Assembly: GCF_000224145.3 (NCBI RefSeq)
Contig: NW_004190465.2
Coordinates: 30,741 to 94,740 of the forward strand
Reading direction: 5' to 3'
DNA from: Ciona intestinalis
Lineage: Eukaryota > Chordata > Ascidiacea > Phlebobranchia > Cionidae
DNA length: 64,000 bases
Notes under the pieces: model-generated
What the model was told of the DNA's origin: nothing
Database searches by the model: none
Seen by the model: the letters and a program-made list of their open reading frames with translations, nothing else
Program-made: the position numbers and the translations under genes
In this document: positions 50,601 through 60,958 of the stretch, in pieces
Numbering within the stretch: the stretch's first letter is position 1
Layout: the number at the start of each line of letters is the position of its first letter

Positions 50601-53600
50601 AACCTTAAACTTTTTACTAGTTTAATACAGAATAACATTTGCATGAGAAAATGTCAGTATAAAATTAAGGTTTTTTTTTATTTAAATATAAACACACTAT
50701 TGTAAATCTAACTAGTTTAATTATTTAACAGAGCAATTAATGGAAAAGCAGCAAACAATGGAAATAGGTAAGTTTTGTTTTTTTTTCTAGTAAAACATAC
50801 CAATTATTAATTTTATTTCAATTGTTGCTGACAGGTATAATACTCATCTAATCAGTTAATTCTGTCTATTTTATCTTGCAAACCAGAATCATGTTTAGTT
50901 ACCATCCACCTATGTCTAACTAAAATCATAAAAATCTAAAAACAACAATGGAACAGGGAAGACAAAATAAAACTAAAAATACTTTCTGAGGTTGAAATGG
51001 AATTATAGAAGGTTGGGAAAGACGGGACACTTTTACCTCATAATATCCAAGTATTATAAACGTGGTTTTCCATGGGAGTGTTAAAGATAAGGTTTTATAA
51101 TTGAAGTCATGTATACTAGTAAAAACTATGGTTTTCAGCCGAATTAGTGACCACAGAAAATGTACATGTTGAGTCTGACTGCAAGGAAACTGATGAACCA
51201 ACTAACACGAAAACCCCAGACACCAACAATTTGGTTAACGATGTACAAGAGCAGTTAGAAAGTGCAAACGAGACTATACGGTTAAAAGAAATTCAAATAC
51301 TTCAATTAAAGGGTAAATATTTCAGCATGTGCACCTACCAATTGTGAAGTTATTTGTGGCGCACACCCATAGGTAAAACCATGTTTAAACTAAATGTATT
51401 AAAATGACATCATGAAATTGAGTTCTTGTTCAATATTTTGTCTGAAATACATTTAGACTTAAATACATTTAGGCAGAAAGAATGTTATGGTTGAAGCAAG
51501 TGGTGGTAACAATTAACCAAGGACATTTATACAATTGGTTGTTACAACATACCAGCATGCTATACATTTACTTTAAAATAAGCTCAGTTGTTTCGAATTT
51601 GGTCTACAGTTGTTTAACTTTTCATATCAAACAGATAATCTGTCGATAAAAGAAGAAACAATCTCCAGTATTCCAGGTCTCCAACAACAAATATTCTCCA
51701 TGCAAAGCCAAGTTGAAAGTGCAAGTGTGGAAATTCTAAGCTTGAGAGAGCAAATTATGCATCAACAACAAAATCTGTCGGACATGGATAAGCAAATGCA
51801 GAAACTGATCGGTATACTTTGTTTAGTTCTAATAACAGAATAATATAATAACATTTACAACTCGATGAGTTTAACATAAAGTCTCCTTTTTATTATAAAC
51901 CTTTACCATGACGCTGGATGCGTGGTTAGCATGCATGCCTCTAACCCAGAAGTAATCGTTTCAAGGCTTGTTGCTGCTACCATTGTGGGCGTGTGTGTCC
52001 TTGGGCAAGACACCTAACAGCAATTGCTTCAACCCAGTGGCCACTAACGGGTTGTCCAAACAAATTATCAGCCATACATAAGAAAAACAATAAAAAAATA
52101 ATCACCCACAAACAGTGGCGCAACCAGCGCGTTCAAAAAGGGGCTGTCATATTTACGTCTAGTCCGCGTTTATCTATGACGCCATAAAACACTCCCTTTA
52201 TTGGTTGTGCACACGAATATATATTCTATTTTACGCGGTAAATTAAAACTAACACTACATTATTAAAAAGACGTATCTAAATTAATATAAACAGAGGAAA
52301 CATTGTTGCAGATTTACGCATGTTAATGTAACGATTATTTACGTCACAATACCTTTGATAAACCATTACGATTGTTCCATCACAAACGAGATTGGTGGTA
52401 AACAATCGTGTTTTATTTGCTCCCATACGATCTGTAGTTTTTGTATAATTTCTGTTTCTGATGATTAGTTTAAATCAGTGCTTCCCAAACTATGGTACGC
52501 GAGCACCTTAATAAGTTCACACCAAACGATCGCAAATGATCTTTTAGTGATTGTCGTAAGCATTATTTTAATTTACATAAATTACGTAGAGCGTGACATT
52601 CCATGCTATATTCCCTACACCGGCGTTCCTAACTTTTTAAACCTACGCTTTGCTTTACGCGTGTATAAAGTATTTTTGCAAGCCTATCTTTACTTATGCG
52701 CATGAAAAGGCAAATATTCAACCTGTTTTCAAGCACCTGCAGGCTAAATAATCAAGGGGACAATCGCTAATATGACGCAAATAATCAACGTGTGAACTGC
52801 TATTATGACGTAATCAATTCCCAGGTCAAACAATCGCTATTATGACGCGATGAATCCACGTGTGAATCCCTACTGTTTCGTAATAATTATGCTGCTTGGC
52901 AGAGGAAAACATCGTAAATATACAGCAGTGCTACTTCTGGAACATATTTAGGTTGTTTATTACCGCGCCTGTTGCCCTGTTTAATTGGCAAATTACTTTT
53001 ATTTTCACGCAANNNNNNNNNNNNNNNNNNNNNNNNNNNNNNNNNNNNNNNNNNNNNNNNNNTAGATAAAGTTTGGTAACCACTGGTTTAAATGCAGATA
53101 AACCGCGATTATTATGCATTTTAATTGGTGCAAATATATGTGCGAGGAGCGACGCTATCAGTAAATTGGAACCAACACAAATTGCAATATATTATTACAA
53201 AGTATCGCCCCGGCCGAGCTTGGACAAAGGCCAAAAAACGTGTTCGTTGGCACCGCACGAGAACCAGAGTTTTAATACGTCACTTTTCACGAGAATAAAT
53301 TCACAACGATTGCTTCGTTTGTTAAGTGTTAAATGTATGCTACCACATGCGTCTTCCTTTATTTCCTACGCCGGCGCAGAGCGTAAAAATGTGACGCTCA
53401 TACACGATGTTTCGATCTCGTGGTTGGTTGGGCAGTTAGCACATTCCTCCAGATTGTTATATTATGAAACGTCATAATTAATAGTTACGTTACAATAGGA
53501 CAAGTGACGTAACAATTGAACGAAAAGCTGTTCCAAGTTTAAGCGAAGGAATGTAATATTAAATGCAACGCGTGTGTGTGCGTCTTAGCACTTTCTGGCT

Positions 53601-56557
53601 GCGTGCGTGTCTGCGGAAAAGGGGGCTGTCATGACAGCAAAACAGCCCCCCTGGTTGCGCCCCTGCCCACAAAGTAACATACATGGTAAGCTGGCACGAG
53701 GTGTATGAACACCCGTGTTATAACGACTGTCGTTATTGGCCACTCAAGGACCCCTGTGTTATACATAACATTATTTCAGAGGAATTAGACTGTGAAAAGT
53801 CTTCGAACAATAAACACGAAGAAGAAATTGATTGTCTTCGACTTGAAACGGAACAGAAATCACAAGTTATTGAATCTATGGCTCAAAATGAAGTAGAAAT
53901 AAATGAAAAACTTGCAGAGGCTTTGAAAAGATTAACTGAGTAAGTGTTTGCATCGATTAGTTGTTTAAATCGTTTTTGTCTGGCAGGTCATTTATCACTT
54001 TTGTTACCATCAAAACACTTACTTTTCTGTGGCTTTGCTTAAACGCATTAAAGGGGCATACCAACGAAAAATCAAAATTTGTGTATTGATAGATATGCTC
54101 AAATGTGATCTAAAGCTTCCATCAAAGTTTTGAAATACAAAACAGCTTATGAAAAAAATCACTTAACTTTGATCGTTTCTAGCTTCTAAAATACTAAAGA
54201 AAAATCAAATTTTATTTCTGATTTTGTATAATGAATGCATCTTCTTCAAAACTATATAAAAAAAATTTGGTAAAACATATACGTTTTGTAACATTACAAA
54301 ATATAAGAGTTGATGACGACGGTAGCCCTGATTTTAAGTGTGCTGTCTATAAACTATGTTTACGCACAGTTTATATACCTTTATATTGCTTGTTATGTCG
54401 GACTATGACGTAACATAGAGTATTATCTTTTTGTTCACGTAACAAGCAAAGTAATTGGTGACGTCATATTGCTGTTTTTACAGAAAACAAGACAGAATTA
54501 ATGAATTGGAAAGTGAAATTATTGAATGCATGCGTATGAAAGAAGCAATAACCGTTGATTTTAACAATTTGACTTCTTCATTGGAAAAGTAAGTTTTGTT
54601 TTATATTAAGTTTAAAGAAGTTATTTAAATATTGTATGTCGATGTCGAAAGTTTAAATTGTTGCCAAATATGTTATGTATGAAAATTAGATATTTTAATT
54701 TATTAAGCAAATAATTTTTCCTTATACGTCCTCGCCAATAATTTATTTATTCAATACCTTGATAAAAAGACGCTTGTTGAACGTCGAACGTCGAAACGTT
54801 CTGCGGAAATATATTTGTCAGTAGATCAGTTCTAGATGATGCTTTACTAGATATATATATTTAAGTGTTTATATAGACTTTGTCTAATACTCTAAAAAGT
54901 CAGGTTTATTCGCGTTTATTTCGAACAATCATTGGTTACAGTTTACACTGTTTAGTTTTGATGCGACTGTCATTTCGTGAATAAATTCAAGTTGAGGTTA
55001 GCATGGCAACATCGCTGTCTAAGATTCCCGCAAAGGGAGTTTCTTCAAGTCCCCGTCATCCTCCGTGTTCATTCAAGAGCAAACTTGTCCCACCATCCCC
55101 AAGGAAATTCACCAAACCCCCCAGCAAAAACGTCGCCAATAAAAATGCGCCTCAACCACAATGTATGGATAGCGAGCTGATAGAAAGCAAAAAGTTTCAG
55201 AAATCTTTGAATAAAATCGACCACCGTGATCTGCTCTCTGACGTGATTTTTGAAAATACTCTCAAAAACGTCACTGTCGATTCGGTGGTTTCGCAAGGGG
55301 TATATCATGTGGGCGAGAATGGTAAACAAGTGTTTATACCAAAGTTACGCGGCCTCGGTGAAGATGAGACAGTAGAAGTTGAAAGGAACAAGTTATCCGA
55401 TATTTTATCATGGTCAGAATAGACGAGATTTATTTGAGGTTAATGGTGTCGAACTTTCTTTTTACATGTTGTTTTAACATGTAGGGCTGAATGCGAAAAA
55501 TCTGCGATAAACGATGAACTACGACGGTTGGAAGATGTTCGTAAACAAACAGAGGCAAGTCTTGATCAAGAAATCGGTAAATGTAAAACTTTGCACGAAA
55601 ATTCAATGAAGGAACAACAGAAGGTTAGACGAGACGTCACTTGATCAATTTTATTTAATAATAATATAAATGCTGTAACATCAGAATACATGGCTGGGAT
55701 TCGTCACTTATTTAAATGTTCACGGTGTAAACTTTGGCAGGTCGAAAGCAAGTGAATCCTCAAATTTCTTCATTCTTTTATCTTTGTAGCTTTGGTGATC
55801 TCCTAACATGAGTTTTTTAACCCACAGTATGAATAACAGCCGTGTAGTTCGGTAGGCATGCTAACTTATATAGTTGTAAATACATAGTAACCTACGTGGT
55901 TATCATCGCGCACTGTAGCTCTGACAATAAATGTTTCGCATGTCCCATATTAAAGTATTAGTTGTGCATTAAATATTCCTGTTTATGTTTCATACATAAC
56001 GCCGTCACCAACCTCGCCATGCATTCTGCTTGCCTCTAACATAATGTAACTAACTTAATAACAACGCAACTGCTAACACGGGGTTTTCCTTCTAACCCTC
56101 CTACCCTCTTTACCTCGGCAACAGTGGGAGGAAGTTCTTTTTATGAAAGGGGAAGAACTGACCGAAGTAACGTCACGTTGCATTCACCTGATACGGGAAC
56201 GCGAAGAGGCCGCGCGAAAATTTGAACAAGCGTCTTCGGTGAGTAATATTCATTGTTATGATCATGCCCACTTCGAGTTGCTTAGGTGTGTGTGTTTTCC
56301 CTGTATATGGCTGACAATTTTCATACCTCATTCGTGACCATTTGGCTGGAGAAAGTGTTTTGCCCAAAGATACACACGACCACAATGGTTGTAAGTTTGA
56401 GATATGGCTGATCTTATTATTGTTACATTACAGCGACATTAAATAACCATTGTTTTAGACAAAGAAACATTTCATCGCAGCTGTGGTACTTCTCATTGCT
56501 GTCGTCGTTTATATTCTACTTGCTTGTGGAAATGGCGTGTCTACAACACCATCATAA
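38671..56557 (+). CDS. SLMAP: Sarcolemmal membrane-associated protein (SLMAP), all but the N-terminus, 899 aa in window
   Basis: Exons: 38671-38818, 39445-39511, 40073-40106, 40253-40324, 42712-42879, 43397-43474, 43582-43644, 43703-43840, 44346-44478, 46695-46754, 47579-47647, 47942-48004, 48316-48507, 48903-49050, 49450-49586, 49826-49888, 50329-50391, 50732-50767, 51139-51312, 51635-51811, 53780-53939, 54484-54588, 55485-55623, 56125-56238, 56459-56557. They sum to 2700 nt in one frame. The first exon is the second half of an FHA domain ([21 protein letters not shown]). Then comes the conserved [14 protein letters not shown] block, a long coiled coil, and a C-terminal hydrophobic tail anchor of about 20 residues. 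In animals SLMAP is a membrane and centrosome protein that recruits STRIPAK to MST kinases. The exon for the first FHA half, with the phosphothreonine-binding Arg, is not in this window as far as I can see. Confidence 0.95.
38907..39356. mobile_element. hAT-type MITE, 450 bp, with perfect 8-bp target duplication
   Basis: Ends TAGGGATGCACATTACAGAA and TTCTGTAATGTGCATCCCTA are exact inverted repeats. GTCAACAG flanks both sides (38899-38906 and 39357-39364). The interior contains repeated GATTCGAATC-type palindromes. No ORF. It lies in a SLMAP intron. Confidence 0.92.
39898..40016. mobile_element. Fragment of the long GGGGGAAGATGGGACA-type element
   Basis: TATGATAGTACTAATTCGTG, GGCAATATGTGCTTAAGG and the end CCCATCTTTCCTCATTTTAC followed by TATA match 59020-59126. 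Confidence 0.65.
40352..40628 (+). repeat. SINE copy
   Basis: Head GTTAGTTAGCGTGCATGCCTG, B-box-like GGGTTCAAGGCTGG, body ATTATCAGCCAAACATAAAA, tail GCAAGTTATATTCATTCTTT. In a SLMAP intron. Confidence 0.8.
40629..42711 (+). other. Large SLMAP intron, no further feature seen
   Basis: AT-rich intronic DNA between exons ending at 40324 and starting at 42712. Short open frames here have no recognisable domain or homology. Confidence 0.5.
42900..43040. repeat. Unnamed dispersed repeat, diverged copy 2 of 3
   Basis: GTGGCCATATAGGTATTTTT, GTCAACAGTTGTTCTGGG and AATCAAATCATAATATATAT follow the order of the copies at 12120 and 63285. It starts about 20 bases after a SLMAP donor site. Confidence 0.6.
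43165..43385 (+). repeat. Degenerate SINE copy
   Basis: ATAAATTGCTCCAACCCAGT, AGACATGAGGTGTATAAAAC and GATAAGTAAGTTACATTTAT. It ends next to the SLMAP acceptor at 43396. Confidence 0.6.
44592..46044. mobile_element. Non-autonomous element with CACTGGCGTA ends in a SLMAP intron
   Basis: Left CACTGGCGTAAAACACGGGT, right GTACTCTACGCCAGTG. The right end and several hundred inner bases resemble 37.8-38.06 kb beside the hAT transposase, so it may be mobilised by that family. No clear target duplication. Confidence 0.6.
51007..51110. mobile_element. Partial short MITE in a SLMAP intron
   Basis: GGTTGGGAAAGACGGGACAC and AAGGTTTTATAATTGAAG resemble the left half of the short MITE family. The right end is missing. 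Confidence 0.5.
52476..53085. mobile_element. hAT-type element nested in the 52113-53665 element
   Basis: Ends CAGTGCTTCCCAAACTATGG and AAAGTTTGGTAACCACTG, flanked by GTTTAAAT on both sides (52468-52475, 53086-53093). Internally related, in the opposite orientation, to 3223-4196. Contains 50 Ns. Confidence 0.88.
53013..53062. other. Assembly gap (50 N)
   Basis: Inside the innermost nested hAT-type element. Confidence 0.99.
55003..55422 (+). CDS. Single-exon ORF of 139 aa inside a SLMAP intron, function unknown
   Basis: Opens at ATG 55003 and ends at TAG 55420-55422, on the same strand as SLMAP, between SLMAP exons 54484-54588 and 55485-55623. Residues 1-55 are rich in Ser, Pro and Lys (basic, probably disordered). 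Residues 60-139 are more compact, with an acidic end (G-E-D-E-T-V-E-V-E). No domain, signal peptide or membrane segment is recognised. Codon use looks like real coding, without simple repeats. A possible donor (TG|GTCAGA, 55412/55413) is phase 2, as the SLMAP exon at 55485 requires, so this could instead be an alternative first exon of a short C-terminal SLMAP isoform. I see no poly(A) signal before the SLMAP acceptor. Confidence 0.55.
   Translation: MATSLSKIPAKGVSSSPRHPPCSFKSKLVPPSPRKFTKPPSKNVANKNAPQPQCMDSELIESKKFQKSLNKIDHRDLLSDVIFENTLKNVTVDSVVSQGVYHVGENGKQVFIPKLRGLGEDETVEVERNKLSDILSWSE
56300..56395 (-). repeat. SINE fragment, reverse
   Basis: TATATGGCTGACAATTTTCA and GTTTTGCCCAAAGATACACA match the middle of the SINE. 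In the last SLMAP intron. Confidence 0.6.
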
Positions 56558-56883
56558 CTTACCGTGTATCTTCCCTTCATAAATAGATATCGTATAAACA
56601 TTTGTCTTCATTCACTGTGTGAACCTTATTATTACGTCATAAAAAGAATATAACGGGCGATGACATATTTCGTGTAGTGTATAAAGTTGCGTGCCTTGAT
56701 TACACTGGGTTTCCCGGTTAACGCAGTTCGTATGCATGTCTTATATATTAAACCATCGTCTATTTGGCCGCACTGTCTACTGAAAAATATAAGCAGGTGC
56801 TTAATATTGAACCTAGCAACATACGCTCGCTTTGCCACCATTTCGTTTTCGTTGCTTTATACCATTCATTGTGGATCTAGTAG

Positions 56884-56889
56884 AATAAA
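56884..56889 (+). terminator. Poly(A) signal of SLMAP
   Basis: AATAAA about 330 bases after the SLMAP stop, the first canonical signal downstream. Confidence 0.45.
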
Positions 56890-57238
56890 CATTCTATACA
56901 GAGCGGACTTTATGTAAAAATTGTACAAATCTTCGGAACCGTTTGAGGTGTTAGGCCTAGGGTAAAGAATGAATAGATAAACAAGCGCATAGTAGTAGCC
57001 TGCGGTATTCAAGTATCAACCTGCGGCATTCAAGTATCAACCAGGGACATTGGATGCTTCAAGTTCCCCACGTTAGAACTATCATTTACCAGTACGAACT
57101 AAAGGCAACTCCGTTTATTTATTAAATAAACGAGCGATATCATGGTATAAAAAGCGACGACAACCAAGTGTTAAAAAATGGGCAGACAAAATATAGTACA
57201 GTAGGGAAGAAAGTCGAAATACATAACGTTTTTCAGGT

Positions 57239-57352
57239 GATACCACAAATTAATATATATAGTACAGTGGGGGAAGATAGGACACTTAAGCACATATTGC
57301 CTAATATTTCCGAATTCACAATAAAGGACGTTTTTGTTAGGTGATACCACGA
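57239..57352. mobile_element. End fragment of the long element
   Basis: TATAGTACAGTGGGGGAAGA, ACACTTAAGCACATATTGCC and GGTGATACCACGAATTGGTA match the left end of 60959-62226. Confidence 0.7.
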
Positions 57353-57358
57353 ATTGGT

Positions 57359-59126
57359 ATAGTAGGGTTGGGGAAGATGGGACACTTTGTCAAAGCAGAT
57401 TTCTTTTTACAGACCCCCATTTAATGATAATCAGAAAAATAAGGTTACAGAATTATTCGACAGTATTATCACAACTTTATAAAACGCCTGTCAAAGCTGA
57501 TTACTGTTTTTAAATATTACAAAAATATGTAAAGTAGAAACAGTATACTTTAAACAGGTAAAAAAATGCGAAATAAAGGAGCTATTTTTTAATGCTCGCT
57601 GAAACACAGTAAAGCCGATGATTTTTTTAGTGTGCGTGTGCGAACCACAGAAATAAAAAGAGTAGAACGCGCAACCGCCCAAAACCGTGATATATATTTT
57701 TTTTCTATTCACGTGACCGCCAACTCCGTTCCCATTTTGCTTGGTCTCCATTGTAAAAGATAGGCGCATAGTAGTTTTAAGAGGTTTAAGCTGTTTATTT
57801 CAAAAACTACACCAACTATTCAAGTTTATTAGGCCAGTTTGGTTATTTGGTAGGTTAACGCTTACAGTTTACCACTTGTTTAGGAAATTTTTTTAATTTT
57901 TTATTTAAATTTAGTTAAAAACCTTCAAAAAACGGGTTGTTAGAAATATATATATGTTAAAAAATAGTTGTTTTACCCTATGACTTAAAATCAAGTCAAA
58001 ACACGAAGAAAAACAAAAAAATAAAACGCTCCCGACTCCATTGACTACAATGGTAAACGGGACGACCCGCGAAAGAGAGAGAGAGTGTATCAACATAGTA
58101 TACTGAAGTGTATGGTATCATGCTCTCTCCTTTGCCGCCATTGGAGATGCGCGTTCTATTCTTTTTTATTTCTGTGGTGCAAACGATTAAACTAGTTTCA
58201 TAGCTTCATAAAACAACCTTGAATATTTCGTACAGTTTGATTTTGTCTCATAAAACTAGTTTTAGTTTTGTAAAAAAACACCGAGATATAAGCATGAAGA
58301 AAATAGGCAGGGGTCAATATAACTTTAATTTGAGATAAAAACAACATAAAAATATCGGTTTAACGTTATATATATGAAGTTTACATAGCAAAGAAACTAG
58401 CACAGCCTGTTAAACTCGGTAGGTTAACTACAAGTTGCAGAATACTGGTAATATAAATATATTTCAATTTAGAGTCCCGTCTTCCCCCACACTGTAGTTT
58501 TGTATGTTGTCATTGCCAAACTTTGAAAGATTTGCTTTTAATTAAGTAATTTATACCTCAGGGGGTCTTCAACTATAAGATATTGATGTAATAAAATGAT
58601 AATATTTTAAAAATATTTTCGAAATATGGTCATTTGCACTCGGTGATAATTTATGAAAAGTGGCTTATGCCAAAAACAGAGTAGTAATACCCAGGTTGTA
58701 GCAAAAATAAAAACTTTATCAATAGTTATTATCAATTTTCTGTTATTACAAGTTTATATACATTTGTAGGATACAATATTTACCCATTGATGTTCGAACA
58801 TTATCCGTTGTCGTTCAAACATTACCAAATGTTATGCAATAATACAAGGTATAGGTAACATGTAAAAACTAGAGCAGTAGGGCAAGAAAAAGAATGTTTA
58901 GACTTAATTTTCAAAGCGTACAGTATTATTTCGTGTTATTTACGTATATTCTCATTTATAAACACACTTATTGGTCAAAATTAACAATGATTCTAAACTG
59001 TCCTATCTTTAATAAAGGAATGATAGTACTAATTCGTGGTATTACCCAAAAACCGTCATCTATTTTGATTTTGAAAATATTTGGCAATATGTGCTTAAGT
59101 GTTCTATCTTCCCCCCTTGTACTATA
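57359..59126 (+). mobile_element. Long element with GGGGAAGATGGGACA ends, carrying an insertion
   Basis: Left TAGTAGGGTTGGGGAAGATG, right GTGTTCTATCTTCCCCCC then TACTATA. About 1.24 kb without its 531-bp insert. It is roughly 90% alike (by eye) to the reverse complement of 60959-62226. No transposase frame. Confidence 0.8.
57646..58176. mobile_element. 531-bp MITE nested in the long element, 8-bp duplication
   Basis: Ends CACAGAAATAAAAAGAGTAG and the reverse complement of CTTTTTTATTTCTGTG form long inverted repeats that continue into GAACGCGCA. Flanks GTGCGAAC (57638-57645) and GTGCAAAC (58177-58184) differ by one base. The sister copy near 61.93 kb has the empty site, TTGCGAACGATTAAAC in reverse. 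Confidence 0.88.
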
Positions 59127-59128
59127 AT

Positions 59129-59243
59129 GAATGAATAACTTACTTTATCCTCGCGTGGCCGGAAAACGACAGTCGTTATCACACGGGTTTAGCACCTTGT
59201 GCCAGCTTACGAGTTACTGTGTATGTTACTTTGTGGGTGATTT
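59129..59243 (-). repeat. SINE 3' part fused to a coding exon
   Basis: AATGAATGAATAACTTACTT to ACTTTGTGGGTGATTTAGC. It starts directly after the long element and ends directly at the coiled-coil reading frame, to which it supplies the last 13 or so codons and a stop. Confidence 0.8.
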
Positions 59244-60213
59244 AGCTCTTCTCGAAGGGCTGCAATTTCTTCCTGGTGTTTATATCGTTCCTTCTTTAAT
59301 TTGGAATCTAAACTAACAGATGATAATTTAGAGACACTTGAACGATTTGACGACATCTCTTGTGCAACTTGCTTGATAGCGTCTCTAGAATTTTCCGACA
59401 ATTTAGAGACGGTTTCATTTACTTTCACTTTAGTACTCTGCGTTCGTTCGTGCTGGTCTTTAAAACGTGCGTCCGCAATAGAGCTACAGTTAGGCTTTCA
59501 AATTTACACAATGCAACTAAAAGTTGTTCAGAGTTCGCTAAATTATACCTTAGCGATTTAACTTCGTCTGCTTCGCAGCGAACGTCCTTTCGACGCTGCG
59601 TGATGTGTTGTTCGTCAATGGTCCGGCGCCGTGGTGTAGTGGTTAGCGCGCCTGCCAGCTGTAACCCAGAGGCAATGAGTTCAAGGCTCGACGTTGCTAC
59701 CATTGTGGGCGTATGTATTCTTGGGCAAGACACTTGACGGCAATTGCTCCAACCCAGTGGTCACTAATGGGTTGTCTAAATTATCAGCCATACATAAAAA
59801 AAAGAAAAATCCAAAAAAATAAATAATTACCCACAAAAGTAACATATATACATGGTAACTCGTAAGCTGGCACGCGGTGTTAAACCCGTGTGATAACGAC
59901 TGTCGTTTTCCGGCCACGCGAGGATAAAGTAAGTTACATTCATTCATTCATTCATTCATTCATTCATTCATTCATTCATTCATTCATTCATTCATTCATT
60001 CATTCATTCATTCATTCATTCATTCATTCATTCAGAAATGTTTCATCATGATCTTTAGAGCGGGTAGCGGAAACATCGACGAATTTGCTTGCTTCACCCA
60101 TGTTCACAATATCGGAACGGCAGTTGTTGAAGTTGCTTGCAGTTACTGTGGCTGCGGCTGAAAGTTTGTTTAAAACAGATCCTTCACTCTCAAGAATTAC
60201 GCGCTTCGCTCTG
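59244..60213 (-). pseudogene. Coiled-coil protein gene fragment interrupted by SINEs
   Basis: Three coding blocks on the reverse strand: 60213-60035 (E-S-E-G-S-V-L-N-K-L ... H-D-E-T-F-L), 59621-59549 (T-I-D-E-Q-H-I-T-Q-R-R-K) and 59483-59244 (K-D-Q-H-E-R-T-Q ... A-A-L-R-E-E-L). The last two join across a 65-nt GT-AG intron (59548-59484). The first two are separated only by a SINE and its (CATT)24 tail, and their frames would join directly, as if the SINE entered an exon. As it stands, the frame meets TGA in the repeat. The 3' end runs into another SINE. The residues suggest a coiled coil; I do not recognise the family. No further exons are seen on either side. It could be a dead gene or an insertion polymorphism in one haplotype. 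Confidence 0.5.
59622..60034 (+). repeat. Full-length SINE with a (CATT)24 tail
   Basis: The best-preserved copy: head CGGCGCCGTGGTGTAGTGGT, B-box-like GAGTTCAAGGCTCGACG, complete body, and a tail of about 24 uninterrupted CATT units (59938-60034). The homogeneous tail suggests a recent insertion. Confidence 0.9.
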
Positions 60214-60529
60214 GCCTTAACTTATATTTTTCGAAGCATAATAGCGGTAACTAGAAGAATGAAAAAAAACAGTATAAATAACGAGTAACAGATTAGCGAA
60301 CACAAGAAATATACGTACAAAATTACAGGGCAATGAATTGGAGTGGCCTGAAATAGGGATCTGCCTGCCGTCCCGTCACTTATAAAAAGGTCAAACTAAA
60401 CGGTTACACGAGTGAACAAAACGTGAGAAAAAGGGCGACGTAACATAGAGTGAGTATAACAAACAAAAGCAAGAACAGCGCCACCATTTTATACTGTGCA
60501 GCTACAGTTATCACCTACTTAGTTTGTGG

Positions 60530-60640
60530 CTTTATTTGTATGACTGACAATTCATTAGTGGCCACTGGGTTGGAGTAATTGTGCCGTTAAGCGTTTTGCC
60601 CAAGGACACATATATATATGCCCACAAATTAGAATGTTGA
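60530..60640 (-). repeat. SINE fragment, reverse
   Basis: GACTGACAATTCATTAGTGG, CACTGGGTTGGAGTAATTG and TTTTGCCCAAGGACACATAT. Confidence 0.65.
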
Positions 60641-60958
60641 CAACTGCACGTGTATGAAACTTGATCTAAAGGAACAGTAACTAGCAATAAGCCTAAAAAG
60701 TAGCTCTTAACGTTATCAAACCGGAAAAAAAACTGTCACGTTCTTGCTGTTTATACATAAACACGACCCCGTTTCTGCATGCAGACTCGCACCTATGCCT
60801 GCATGAGGGTCCCTTTAATTAGTGCATGATCGCTATTTTACAATATTTACCATGTCAACTATGTCTACAATATTCACTACGTCCTCTTTATTAAGGCCGA
60901 CTTCACCCATTGTACGTGTTTTGTCCTTACGTACACTTTTCCTCAGATTAAAACTTTA

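Larger units (their letters stand above)
52113..53665. mobile_element. hAT-type element inserted in a SINE, 8-bp target duplication
   Basis: Ends CAGTGGCGCAACCAGCG and CCTGGTTGCGCCCCTG are inverted repeats. CCCACAAA flanks both sides (52105-52112 and 53666-53673) and is single in intact SINE copies. No transposase frame is recognisable; the longest frame (53073-53477) has no known domain. It carries another element within it. Confidence 0.92.
51905..53745 (+). repeat. SINE copy split by a 1.55-kb insertion
   Basis: SINE head and body 51905-52112, tail half 53666-53745. The split falls within CACCCACAAAGTAACATACA. The interrupting element is described separately. All lies in a SLMAP intron. 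Confidence 0.85.

Noticed and set aside
53073-53477. 134-codon open frame
   Set aside because: It lies inside nested hAT-type elements, shows no domain, and is flanked by an N gap.
59640-59715. Possible tRNA gene (A-box and B-box-like sequence)
   Set aside because: Every such hit is followed by the SINE body and CATT tail and lacks a clean cloverleaf, so these are SINE heads.
59425-59733. 102-codon reverse-strand frame across 59484-59548
   Set aside because: The frame shifts relative to the coiled coil; a 65-nt GT-AG intron explains it better.
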